A stretch of 44,995 nucleotides of DNA from Pseudomonadota bacterium (lineage in GTDB: Bacteria; Pseudomonadota; Gammaproteobacteria; Xanthomonadales; Rhodanobacteraceae): assembly GCA_023430685.1 (NCBI GenBank), contig JAEYZH010000079.1, forward strand, positions 1 through 44,995, written 5' to 3'. Shown here in pieces: positions 9,032 through 18,057 of this stretch. The notes under the pieces were generated by a model. The model was not told the origin of the DNA and made no database searches. It saw only the letters and a list, made by a program, of their open reading frames with translations. Positions within the stretch are counted from its first letter, which is position 1; each line of letters begins with the position of its first letter. Made by a program: the position numbers and the translations under genes.

Positions 9032-9122
9032 GTAGGAGCCCACCCTGTGGGCGATCCGCGCAGGAAACCGGTTGGGCGCGGGCCTCCGCATAACCGCGAT
9101 CGCGCACAGGGTGCGCTCCTAC
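9032..9122. repeat. Family C inverted repeat, copy 2
   Basis: This is a tandem copy of the element at 8928-9019 with only a few differences in the central part (CGGTTGGGCGCGGGCCTCCG). It lies between the convergent halogenase-like and FabG-like genes, so the pair of hairpins may serve as a two-way transcription end. Confidence 0.85.
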
Positions 9123-9138
9123 ACACAGGTACGCGCGC

Positions 9139-9861
9139 CTACGCCATTCCGCCGTTGACGCCGATCACCTGGCCGTTGACGTAGCCGGCCGCGTCCGAAC
9201 ACAGGAAGCGCACGAGCGCCGCGACCTCGTCGGGCGTGCCCGCGCGGCCCGCGGGCACGATCGCCTTGACCTGCACGTCGTCGAAGCTCGCGGCCGCCAT
9301 GCGGCCCGCGATCACGCCGGGCGCGACCACGTTGACGGTGATCCCGCGCGAAGCCATCTCGCGCGCGAGCGAGCGGCTCGCGCCGTGCAGCGCGGACTTC
9401 GCGGCCGCGTAGTTGGCCTGGCCGCGATTGCCGAGCACGGCCGCGACCGACGAGAGCGACACGATGCGCCCGAAGCGCTTGCGCGCCATCGGCAGCAGCA
9501 ACGGCTGGGTCACATGGAAGAAGCCGTGCAGCGACACGTCGATCACGCGCCGCCACTGCTCTTCGCGCATGCCCGCGAGCGGCGCGTCGTCGTGGATGCC
9601 CGCGTTGTGCACGAGCACCTCGATCGCACCCGCTTCGAGCTCGGCCTCGAGCATGGCGCGCGTCGCCGCGCCGTCGACGAGATCGAACGCGATCGCACGC
9701 GCGCGTCCGCCCGCGGCCTGGATCTCCGCGACCACCGTCTCGGCGCGCGCGATGCCTGCGTTCGCATGCACGAGCACCTCGCAGCCGTCCGCCGCGAGCG
9801 CGCGTGCGATCGCGCTGCCGATGTCGCCGCTGCCGCCCGTGACCAGTGCGCGTCGCTGCAT
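9139..9861 (-). CDS. FabG-like 3-oxoacyl-ACP reductase (SDR family)
   Basis: This 240-residue short-chain dehydrogenase has the TGGSGDIG nucleotide-binding loop near residues 8-15, HNAGIHD, and the catalytic Ser-Tyr-Lys set in SLSSVAAVLG...YAAAKSAL. It also has the FabG-typical ending GQVIGVNGG. It reduces beta-ketoacyl-ACP with NADPH. A textbook ribosome site AAGGAGG lies 5 bases before the ATG. The stop of the upstream acyltransferase gene is 37 bases away, so the two form a minus-strand operon converging on the ketosynthase operon. This suggests it serves the polyene pathway rather than primary fatty acid synthesis, which cannot be excluded. Confidence 0.9.
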   Translation of the reverse strand: MQRRALVTGGSGDIGSAIARALAADGCEVLVHANAGIARAETVVAEIQAAGGRARAIAFDLVDGAATRAMLEAELEAGAIEVLVHNAGIHDDAPLAGMREEQWRRVIDVSLHGFFHVTQPLLLPMARKRFGRIVSLSSVAAVLGNRGQANYAAAKSALHGASRSLAREMASRGITVNVVAPGVIAGRMAAASFDDVQVKAIVPAGRAGTPDEVAALVRFLCSDAAGYVNGQVIGVNGGMA

Positions 9862-9898
9862 GCCGTCCTCCTTACGATTGCGCCGATGATCGGGGCTT

Positions 9899-10807
9899 TC
9901 AGTCAGGAAGGGAATCGGCTTGCGGGGCGACCGCGTCCGCGGGCCAGCGTTTGTAGGTCCACTGGTACTGCGCGAATGCGAGGCGCACGCAGTCCTCGAC
10001 GCCGCGATTGAGCGCGGCGCACGCAACCCCGAGGTCCTCGTCCGCGATCTCCGCCGGCGCGGGCACGAAATGCAGCCGGTAGCCCGCGCCGCGCGGCAGT
10101 CGCTCGGCGAACGCGAACAGCACGCTCGCGCCGGTGCGCCGCGCGAGCCGAGGCAGCAGCACCATCGTCGCGGCCGGCACGCCGAAGAACGGCGCGAGCA
10201 CGCCTTCTCCCTGGCGGGGTTTCTGGTCCGGCAGGATGCCGACCACGCCACCGGCGGCGAGGCGCTTGTAGAGCGTGCGCACGCCGCTGCCTTCGGCGCG
10301 CACCTGTTCCACCTGCAGCGCGCCGCGCGCATGCACGAGCATCGGTTCGAGCCAGGGCTGGCGCGGCGGGCGGTAGAGGATCGCGAGCGGCGTGCGCGAG
10401 GCGAGCCAGTAGTTCAGCAGCTCCCAGCAGCCGAGGTGCGGCGCCGCGACGATCAGGCCGCTCCCGCGCGCGAGCGCTGCCTCGAACAGCGCCTCGCCAC
10501 GGACCTCGCGCAATTCCGCGAGCGCGGCCGTCGGCCCGCGGCCCCAGACCAGCGCGACCTCGGCGGCCGACTTGCCGGTCTCGGCGAGCGCCTCGCGCGC
10601 GATCGAATGTCTCTTTTGGGTGCCTTGTTGCGTTAAAGCGATGGCGAGGTTGCGTTCGACGGTACGTCGGGCGCGGCCACGCGCGAGCCAGAGCAGGCGC
10701 CCGAGCGAGGCGCCGCCGGCGTGCAGGAGCCGCAACGGCAGGCGGCCGGCGAGCCTGAGGCAGCCCAGGAGCAGCCCGGCGCGCCATGACAGGGGAGGTA
10801 GGGGCAT
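9899..10807 (-). CDS. LpxL/HtrB-like lysophospholipid acyltransferase family protein
   Basis: This 302-residue protein has a hydrophobic N-terminus (LSWRAGLLLGCLRLAGRLPL) that probably anchors it to the inner membrane. The HLGCWE block matches the HX4(D/E) catalytic motif of LpxL-type acyltransferases, and VGILPDQKP is a second family block. Close relatives sit in aryl-polyene loci and are thought to attach acyl groups to the pigment lipid anchor; a role in lipid A acylation is the alternative. ATG 10807 was taken because the hydrophobic anchor follows directly; the longer frame upstream looks non-coding. It is transcribed with the FabG-like gene and divergent from dtd. Confidence 0.8.
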   Translation of the reverse strand: MPLPPLSWRAGLLLGCLRLAGRLPLRLLHAGGASLGRLLWLARGRARRTVERNLAIALTQQGTQKRHSIAREALAETGKSAAEVALVWGRGPTAALAELREVRGEALFEAALARGSGLIVAAPHLGCWELLNYWLASRTPLAILYRPPRQPWLEPMLVHARGALQVEQVRAEGSGVRTLYKRLAAGGVVGILPDQKPRQGEGVLAPFFGVPAATMVLLPRLARRTGASVLFAFAERLPRGAGYRLHFVPAPAEIADEDLGVACAALNRGVEDCVRLAFAQYQWTYKRWPADAVAPQADSLPD

Positions 10808-10995
10808 GGCGGAAGTCGAGGAGTGTAGTGGCTGCCGCGGCTCGATCCGAGGCCGCTGCGCCGTGCACCGCACGGCGCCATGCGCGACCATAGCCGCTCC
10901 CGCCGCCGCCGGACATCCTCGATGCGATCGCCCCGCTGTTCCCGCCGACCCCGCAGGGCTTGCGCGTTCGCCCAGTCGCGCGCCGGGCTTGTGCG

Positions 10996-11436
10996 GTGAT
11001 CGCGCTGATCCAGCGCGTCACCGAGGCGAGCGTGGACGTCGATGGCGAGGTGGTCGGATCGATCGGGGCCGGACTGCTCGCGCTGGTCGGGGTGCAGCCC
11101 GGCGACGGTCCGCCCCAGTCTGCGCGGATGCTCGATCGCCTGCTCGGCTACCGCGTGTTCGCGGACGCCGAAGGTCGCATGAACCGTTCACTCGCGGAGA
11201 CGGGCGGCGGGCTGCTGCTGGTGTCGCAGTTCACGCTCGCGGCCGACACGCGCTCGGGCATGCGCCCGGGCTTTTCGACCGCGGCGGCCCCGGCGGAAGC
11301 CGAACGGGAGTTCAACCACCTGCTCGGGATCGCGCGGCAGCGCCATCCGAGGGTGGAAACCGGGCGTTTCGGCGCCCATATGAAGATTCGCCTCGTCAAC
11401 GACGGACCCGTCACGTTCTGGCTCGAGGCGCGCTGA
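10996..11436 (+). CDS. dtd: D-aminoacyl-tRNA deacylase
   Basis: This 146-residue enzyme hydrolyses D-aminoacyl-tRNA (and glycyl-tRNA-Ala), recycling tRNAs in the cytoplasm. The two family signatures are present: SQFTLAADTRSGMRPGF around the catalytic Ser/Gln region, and the cross-subunit Gly-Pro motif near the C-terminus in NDGPVTFWL. Length equals the family norm. No ATG lies at the right place; GTG at 10996 gives VIALIQRVTEASV, matching the usual MIALIQRV start. It is followed by a GGCCCGC/GCGGGCC palindrome at 11438-11451 without a T-run, then rpoD. Confidence 0.95.
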   Translation: MIALIQRVTEASVDVDGEVVGSIGAGLLALVGVQPGDGPPQSARMLDRLLGYRVFADAEGRMNRSLAETGGGLLLVSQFTLAADTRSGMRPGFSTAAAPAEAEREFNHLLGIARQRHPRVETGRFGAHMKIRLVNDGPVTFWLEAR

Positions 11437-11622
11437 AGGCCCGCGCGGGCCTGCGGCATTCCCACGGAAGGCACGTCCCGGCGTTGCAATTTGTCACGCC
11501 GGGGGCCACGCGATGATCTGTTCCTGCCCCGAATTACGCATACATGGGTTCGGGATCCACGGCTGCTCTTGACGCGGCTCCTATACTTTCCTTCCTTTGC
11601 CGTATCGCTACCCGGAAACCAC

Positions 11623-13473
<1,851 letters not shown>

Positions 13474-13511
13474 CGCGCTCGACCAACGCGCACTGGCAGC
13501 GCTGCACGAAG

Positions 13512-13535
13512 ACGCCCGCCTCGCGCGGGCGTTTT
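13512..13535 (+). terminator. Rho-independent terminator of rpoD
   Basis: ACGCCCGC and GCGGGCGT form an 8-bp GC-rich stem around a short CTCGC-type loop, followed by TTTT. It lies 38 bases after the rpoD stop. Confidence 0.85.
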
Positions 13536-13554
13536 CAATTCCGCGCCGGGATCA

Positions 13555-13720
13555 GGAGCGGCCCCCTTCTGCCGCTTCGCGGCATCTTCCCCCGCAAGCG
13601 GGGGAAGCAGAAGCACGCCGTTTCCCTCTCCCGCGAGCGGACCCCAGTGCGACGGGCATTTCCCTTCTCCCGCTTGCGGGAGAAGGTGCCCCGCAGGGGC
13701 GGAAGAGGGCCGCTCTTGCC
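13555..13720. repeat. REP-like repeat cluster, family A, second copy
   Basis: GAGCGGCCC-type ends in inverted orientation enclose CTTCCCCCGCAAGCGGGGGAAG and CCTTCTCCCGCTTGCGGGAG hairpins. This is the same architecture as 759-1010 with the arms exchanged. It fills the gap between rpoD and a convergent minus-strand gene. Confidence 0.75.
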
Positions 13721-13751
13721 GTTCGCGCGAACCCATCAGGATCGAGCCGCA

Positions 13752-14120
13752 TCACATTGCGTAGAAGAACTGCTCGCGCACGATCTTCCCCTCGCGCACC
13801 TCGTACACGCAGATCTCGCTGCTCGCCACGCGCCCGCGATCCCGGTAGGTCGCATCGATCCCCATCGCGACGCTGAACCAGCCGTCCGCGATGACCGCGT
13901 CGCTGACGCTGCCGCCGTGCACCTCGACGACGTTCTCGGCCCAGCGCCTGCCCTTCTCGCGGATTGCCTCGATCCCGTGCGCGTCGCCGAGCGCCCCATC
14001 GGGCAGGCCCGCCATCTCGATGCTGACCGCATCGCGCGAATACAACTCGTCCTGCGCCTGCTCGTACTTGCCCTCGCGACACAGCTCGACCAATCGCGCC
14101 GCCACCTGTTCGATCGTCAT
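13752..14120 (-). CDS. SnoaL-like / NTF2-fold protein
   Basis: This 122-residue cytoplasmic protein has no signal peptide. The pattern MTIEQVAARLVELCREGKYEQAQDELYSRDAVSIE at the start, followed by short beta strands ending SSEICVYEVREGKIVREQFFY, fits the SnoaL-like NTF2 fold. This fold is used by many unrelated enzymes and binding proteins (polyketide cyclases, isomerases, scaffold domains), so no reaction can be assigned. AGGAG lies about 8 bases before the ATG. It is monocistronic between two repeat clusters. Confidence 0.8.
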   Translation of the reverse strand: MTIEQVAARLVELCREGKYEQAQDELYSRDAVSIEMAGLPDGALGDAHGIEAIREKGRRWAENVVEVHGGSVSDAVIADGWFSVAMGIDATYRDRGRVASSEICVYEVREGKIVREQFFYAM

Positions 14121-14203
14121 CGCACGCTCCTGCCGGAAGAAGTCGCCATCCTCCCATCCGCGACTGACACCGTGGTGTCAGCAGCCGCGCGGCGTTCTCC
14201 CAT

Positions 14204-14476
14204 TCCGTTCGCCCAGAGCGCAGGCCGAAGGCCGAAGTCGAAGGGCCAGGTCGCGATGACGCCTCGTCCGGGCGCTTCGACTCCGCGACCTGCGGCCGCT
14301 GCGCTCAGCGCGAACGGTGTTGTCATTGCGGTTGCTGCGCTCAGCGCGAGCGGCTTTGCTCGGATTCCGTTCGCCCTGAGCGCAGGCCGAAGGCCGAAGT
14401 CGAAGGGCCAGGTCGCGATGACGCGTCGTCGGGGCGCTTCGACTCCGCGACCTGCCGTCGCTACGCTCAGCGCGCA
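14204..14476. repeat. REP-like repeat cluster, family B, second cluster
   Basis: Two near-identical units of about 115 bp, each a forward and an inverted family B arm joined by GGTCGCGATGACGC, start near 14204 and 14368, with a short inverted fragment (gcgctcagcgcgagcgg) between them. They occupy most of the 458-bp gap between the SnoaL-like gene and the delta-60 protein gene. Confidence 0.8.
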
Positions 14477-14578
14477 CGCATTGCGCTCCATACGCCTCCG
14501 TACGAATGCGCCCCCGCGCCCCATGCGTACAATCGGGCGCTCCCCGCGCCCCGCGCACCCGAACCGAGGAGCCCCTGC

Positions 14579-16057
14579 ATGCGATTCCGCGACCCCGCCC
14601 CCTTCTTCCCAGCGCGCTCGTTCCTGCTTGCGGCCGTCGTCATGCTGACGGCCAGCCTGCCCGTGCACGCGGGGTCGATGCCGGCTCCGCGCGGCGGCGC
14701 CGGCGAGTCGATCGGCACCGACCTCGTGCTCGATCGCGGATTCGGCGATGACGGGCTGATCGCGGTCAGCTACAACGACGGCGCGGACATCCTCGATGAA
14801 GCCGTGCGCGTCGCAGCAGCCGACGACGGCGGCTACTGGCTCGTCGGCTTCCACCGCACGGCGGCGACCGGCGACCTGCTCGCGATCTCCAAGTTCGACG
14901 CCGACGGCCAGCCCGACCTGGCCTACGGCAACGGCGGCCGCACGCTGTCGCCGACCGAGGCCGATTTCGTCAACGACGCGATCCTCGTCGGCGACCGCTT
15001 CTACGTCACCGGCATGTACCTCGTCACCTCGTCCGGCCCAGGCATCATGGCGGTCGGTTGCGCGATGCTCGACGGCACGCCGTGTGAAGGGTTCGGCGAC
15101 GAGGGCAACGTGCTGATCGAGGTCAATGAACCCGGGCGCACCAGCGAGTCGCGCCGCATCGTGCACCGCGACGGCGCGCTCTACGCGATCGGCAATACCG
15201 AGTACGGCAACGGCGGCACCGCACTCGCGATCGCGAAACTCGACGCGCAGACCGGCGCGCTCGATCCGGCCTTCGGCAACGCCAGCTCGCCGATCGATGG
15301 CGCGGTCGTGATCGATCTCGACGTCGTGCCCGACGGCTACGACTTCGGCTACGCGGGCGCGTTCGCGACGAACGGCAAGCTGCTCGTCGGCGGCTCCGCG
15401 CAGGACGGCCAGAGCCAGGGCAGCGACGGCTTCGTGCTCGCGCTCGATCCCGCGACCGGCGCGCCCGACACCGCGTTCGGCGACAACGGCTACGCATGGT
15501 TCTCGGCCGACACCGGCGTGCATTTCGACCGCTTCGAAGTGCGCGCGCTGCACGTGTTCGACGACGGCCGCATCCTCGCCGGCGGCAACGCGCACCTCGA
15601 CGACGAGTTCTTCAATTCGCTGACGCGCGTGCTGCTCGCCTCGATCGAACCCGACGGCACGCCGACCACGGGTTTCGGCGTCGGTGGCATCGTGCGCACC
15701 GAGGTCGGCATCAACGTCGAGGTGCTGGACATGGTCGTGCGCCCGAACGGCGACATCGTCCTCGGCTCGATGTCGAGCGGCCTCTTCCCGAACCCGTACA
15801 CGCAGGCGCAGCAGCAGTCGATCCTGCAGTTCGACGCGAACGGCAACGGCCCGACCGCAACGATCTCCCTCGAATACCCGACCGCCGGCGACTTCCCCGC
15901 TCAGGGCCGCCCGACCGCGCTGCTCGTCGACGCCGACGACCGCGTGCTCGTCGCCGGCGCGCGCCTCTGGGAATTCGTGTTCCCGCTGCCCGACGCCGAC
16001 CACACGCTCGCGCGGCTCGTGCGCGACGGCGTGTTCGCAGATGGGTTCGATCCCTGA
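14579..16057 (+). CDS. Secreted delta-60 repeat protein
   Basis: This 492-residue protein begins with a signal peptide (hydrophobic SFLLAAVVMLTASLPVHA, cleavage near residue 31). The rest consists of repeated units of about 55-60 residues with the pattern D-x-x-FG-x-x-G-x-x...GG/L-x-x-DG-x-x-L-V-x-G, for example LDRGFGDDGLIAVSYNDG, FGDNGYAWFSADTG and TTGFGVGGIVRTEVG. This is the delta-60 repeat, thought to fold as a beta-propeller-like structure. Function is unknown; it is extracellular or outer-surface by signal peptide. The last residues FADGFDP resemble short DGF-type C-termini seen in many secreted proteins of related bacteria. GAGGAG lies 8 bases upstream of ATG. Confidence 0.85.
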   Translation: MRFRDPAPFFPARSFLLAAVVMLTASLPVHAGSMPAPRGGAGESIGTDLVLDRGFGDDGLIAVSYNDGADILDEAVRVAAADDGGYWLVGFHRTAATGDLLAISKFDADGQPDLAYGNGGRTLSPTEADFVNDAILVGDRFYVTGMYLVTSSGPGIMAVGCAMLDGTPCEGFGDEGNVLIEVNEPGRTSESRRIVHRDGALYAIGNTEYGNGGTALAIAKLDAQTGALDPAFGNASSPIDGAVVIDLDVVPDGYDFGYAGAFATNGKLLVGGSAQDGQSQGSDGFVLALDPATGAPDTAFGDNGYAWFSADTGVHFDRFEVRALHVFDDGRILAGGNAHLDDEFFNSLTRVLLASIEPDGTPTTGFGVGGIVRTEVGINVEVLDMVVRPNGDIVLGSMSSGLFPNPYTQAQQQSILQFDANGNGPTATISLEYPTAGDFPAQGRPTALLVDADDRVLVAGARLWEFVFPLPDADHTLARLVRDGVFADGFDP

Positions 16058-16108
16058 CGCCAGTCCGCAGCTCGCGCGCGCAGCAGCGCGCGAGCGGCGG
16101 GTCTGCTG

Positions 16109-16114
16109 CATAAT
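16109..16114 (+). promoter_or_regulatory. Possible -10 box of the tRNA-Ile gene
   Basis: CATAAT, a 5/6 match to TATAAT, lies 8 bases before the tRNA 5' end. No clear -35 box is seen. A GCTCGCGCG/CGCGCGAGC palindrome just upstream (about 16069-16094) may end the preceding transcript. Confidence 0.4.
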
Positions 16115-16122
16115 CGTCCCAC

Positions 16123-16440
16123 GGGCCTATAGCTCAATGGTTAGAGCAGGGGACTCATCGAAAGGTGTCGCCGCGGCGGAAGCCGCGGACGAGAACGGGA
16201 TGAATTCAGGGAAACCTCAGCGGCGCGCGACGCGCGGACGGTGGCAACCCTGAGCCAAGCCGGCGGTACACCGCCGGAAGGTGCAGAGACTACCTGGGGG
16301 CTTGAGCGCCCTTGATCACAGGCTAGAGCGTCCCGCACCCGACACGCCATGTGCGAAGGGTGAAGAGATAGTCCGCTCCGGAAGGAAACGTCCGGGTAGA
16401 GCGAATCCCTTGGTTCCAGGTTCGAGTCCTGGTGGGCCCA
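16123..16440 (+). tRNA. ileX: tRNA-Ile(CAU), split by a group I intron
   Basis: Exons are 16123-16158 and 16404-16440 (36 + 37 = 73 nt, ending at discriminator A73; CCA is not encoded). Joined, they give a perfect cloverleaf: acceptor GGGCCTA/TGGGCCC, D-stem GCTC/GAGC, anticodon stem GGGGA/TCCCT with loop CTCATAA, T-stem CCAGG/CCTGG with loop TTCGAGT. The anticodon CAT could be Met or Ile2. The exons resemble bacterial tRNA-Ile2 (AGCTCAxTGGTTAGAGCAGG, ACTCATAAT, CTTGGT) rather than elongator Met. C34 would then be changed to lysidine by TilS to read AUA. The gene symbol follows E. coli usage for this isoacceptor. Confidence 0.93.
16159..16403 (+). ncRNA. Group I self-splicing intron in tRNA-Ile(CAU), IC3-like
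   Basis: This 245-nt intron lies directly after anticodon position 36. P1: exon CAT pairs with GTG at 16165-16167, closed by C-GAAA-G, giving the U-G pair at the 5' splice site. P2: CCGCGGC/GCCGCGG (16171-16188) with a GGAA loop. P3: CGGGATG 16196-16202 with CGTCCCG 16329-16335. P4: TCAGGG 16206-16211 with CCCTGA 16248-16253. P6a: CCGGCGG/CCGCCGG (16260-16277). P7: GACTA 16288-16292 with TAGTC 16369-16373. P8: CACCC 16336-16340 with GGGTG 16358-16362. P9: CGCTC 16374-16378 with GAGCG 16399-16403. The intron ends in G. The core text (GAAACCT, GAGCCAAGC, AGAGACTA, GATAGTCC) closely follows the Azoarcus tRNA-Ile intron. It holds no homing-endonuclease gene. Confidence 0.92.
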
Positions 16441-16500
16441 CAGGAGTCATGCGGGCTTTACGTAGTGTCATGGAGCAGAGCGTATCGAGGTGTGGCGAAG

Positions 16501-16547
16501 TTCCAAACCGGCGGTAGCTATTCCAAAAATACCGACGCTATGGAACA
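16501..16547 (+). promoter_or_regulatory. Three phased TTCCA boxes upstream of abiEi (putative operator)
   Basis: TTCCAAA occurs at 16501 and 16521 and its inverse TGGAACA at 16541, each exactly 20 bp apart (about two helical turns), ending 9 bases before the AbiEi start. AbiEi antitoxins are known to repress their own operon by binding inverted repeats, so this is a plausible operator; binding itself is inference. Confidence 0.4.
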
Positions 16548-16555
16548 CTCCGCGC

Positions 16556-17158
16556 ATGACCCATCCTGCGGCCATCGCCAAGGCGTTGATCCATCGGAAG
16601 GGCGTAGTGCGCTCGCGTGAGCTGGTGGATGCCGGTGTCGCCCGGGCGCAACTGTCGCGCCTGGTGGCGGCTGGTGATCTGATCCGGCTGGCCCGCGGCG
16701 TTTACACCGCGCCCGGCGCAACCCTCGCCGGGGCTGACGAAGGCATTCTGGTGGTGGCCGAGCGGATGCCGGAAGCGCGCCTGTGCCTGCTGACTGCCCT
16801 GCGCCTGCACGGTCTGACCACCCAAGCGCCGTTCGAGGTCTGGGTGGCTATCGGCAACAAGGACCGGCCGCCACGGCTTGACTGGCCCCCGCTGCGCGTC
16901 GTCCGGTTTTCAGGCGAGGCCCTCACCGCAGGGCTCGAGACCCGCACGATGGGCAGCAAGCAGGTGCGCGTCACCACTGTCGCCAAGACGGTGGCGGACT
17001 GCTTCAAGTTCCGCAATCTGGTTGGGCTGGACGTGGCCATCGAGGCCCTGCGCGAGTCTCTCCGTACGCGCGCCGCGAGCGTGGACGAGCTCTGGAAATA
17101 CGCGGCCATTTGCCGCGTCACCATGATCATGCGGCCCTACCTGGAGGCGCTCGCATGA
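16556..17158 (+). CDS. abiEi: AbiEi-family antitoxin (type IV toxin-antitoxin)
   Basis: This 200-residue protein has an N-terminal winged-helix region (AIAKALIHRKGVVRSRELVDAG...LSRLVAAGDLIRLARGVYTAP) followed by the C-terminal antitoxin domain (CLLTALRLHGLTTQAPFEVWVAI...RVTTVAKTVADCFKF). This is the AbiEi/COG5340 architecture: the N-terminus represses the operon and the C-terminus counters AbiEii without stable binding. The ATG was chosen at the start of the helix; no good ribosome site precedes it. The stop overlaps abiEii by ATGA. It heads an operon that continues into hsdM, so its repressor activity may also set restriction-modification expression. Confidence 0.9.
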   Translation: MTHPAAIAKALIHRKGVVRSRELVDAGVARAQLSRLVAAGDLIRLARGVYTAPGATLAGADEGILVVAERMPEARLCLLTALRLHGLTTQAPFEVWVAIGNKDRPPRLDWPPLRVVRFSGEALTAGLETRTMGSKQVRVTTVAKTVADCFKFRNLVGLDVAIEALRESLRTRAASVDELWKYAAICRVTMIMRPYLEALA

Positions 17159-18057
17159 ACGGGCGTATGCCCACCGCCAGCCGGACCGCCTCCATTCGCC
17201 AGCGCCTCCTGGATCGGGCCCTGGCGCGCGGCGAAGAGTTCCAGCTTGTGCTCGATCGCTACGCCATGGAGCGGCTGCTGTATCGCCTGTCGGTCTCGCC
17301 GCACCGCGACCAGTTCCTGCTCAAGGGCGCGCTGCTGTTTGCCCTCTGGTTCGATGCGCCGCACCGGCCCACGCGCGATGCCGATCTGCTCGGTTTCGGC
17401 CCGCCCGATCCCGATCGATTGCGGGCCGTGATCACCGAGCTGTGCGCCATCGATTCCGAAGACGGCCTGCGGTTCGAGCTGGGCTCGATCCAGATAGAGC
17501 CCATCCGCGAGGAGGCCGCCTACGAAGGTCTGCGCGCCCGTCTGGTGGCGTTTCTGGGCGGCGCCCGCTGCCATGTGCAGTGGGATGTCGGTTTTGGCGA
17601 TGCGGTGACGCCGGGCCCGCAGGACATTGACTATCCGGTAATGCTGGACGAGTTCCAGCCGCCGCGCCTGCGCGTGTATCCCCGCGAGACCGTCTTCGCC
17701 GAGAAGCTGGAGGCCATCGCCACGCTGGGCATTGCCAACAGCCGGATGAAGGACTACTTCGACCTGCTGGCGCTGCTGCGCGAGCAGGCGATGGAGTCCG
17801 CCACCTTGGCCGATGCCATCCGCGCGACCTTCCAGCGCCGCGGCACCGCGCCGCCCGAGGGCGTGCCGTTCGGCCTGACCGACGCCTTTGCCACCGATGC
17901 GCAGAAGCAGTCCCAGTGGGCTGCCTTCCTGCGCCGCAACCGGCTGGCCGCCCCGGCGCTTGCCGCGGTGGTGGCGGAACTCCGGGCCTTTTTCATTGCG
18001 CTGGACCCCTGGGCTGGCGACCGCCATCCCGCCCACGACCAGCCCCAGACACCATGA
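17155..18057 (+). CDS. abiEii: AbiEii-family nucleotidyltransferase toxin
   Basis: This 300-residue protein of the DUF1814/COG2253 family has LKGALLF (K57, G58) then RPTRDADLLGFG (residues 71-82), the two-part nucleotidyltransferase active site with Asp75/Asp77. The later block YPRETVFAEKLEAIATLGI...RMKDYFDLLALL carries the conserved Lys and Asp of the family. Relatives transfer nucleotides to tRNA acceptor ends or otherwise block growth. The start overlaps abiEi (ATGA 17155-17158) and the stop overlaps hsdM (ATGA 18054-18057), so toxin and methyltransferase are translationally coupled. It appears intact. Confidence 0.9.
   Translation: MNGRMPTASRTASIRQRLLDRALARGEEFQLVLDRYAMERLLYRLSVSPHRDQFLLKGALLFALWFDAPHRPTRDADLLGFGPPDPDRLRAVITELCAIDSEDGLRFELGSIQIEPIREEAAYEGLRARLVAFLGGARCHVQWDVGFGDAVTPGPQDIDYPVMLDEFQPPRLRVYPRETVFAEKLEAIATLGIANSRMKDYFDLLALLREQAMESATLADAIRATFQRRGTAPPEGVPFGLTDAFATDAQKQSQWAAFLRRNRLAAPALAAVVAELRAFFIALDPWAGDRHPAHDQPQTP

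Noticed and set aside
8928..9122. Tandem direct copies taken for a CRISPR array
   Set aside because: Only two copies of about 92 bp with a 12-bp spacer and internal palindromes; no cas genes. They are REP-like elements.
11569..11587. TTGACG and TATACT before rpoD as a sigma-70 promoter
   Set aside because: Both boxes are good but only 7 bp apart, so they cannot form one promoter; the -10 alone is mentioned with the gene.
15684..16253. A frame reaching into the group I intron that could be a homing endonuclease
   Set aside because: Most of it is a shadow of the delta-60 protein gene, it has no LAGLIDADG, GIY-YIG or HNH motif, and it ends well inside the ribozyme core.
16440..16443. Encoded CCA end of the tRNA
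   Set aside because: The sequence after the acceptor stem is A73 then CAG, so CCA must be added after transcription.
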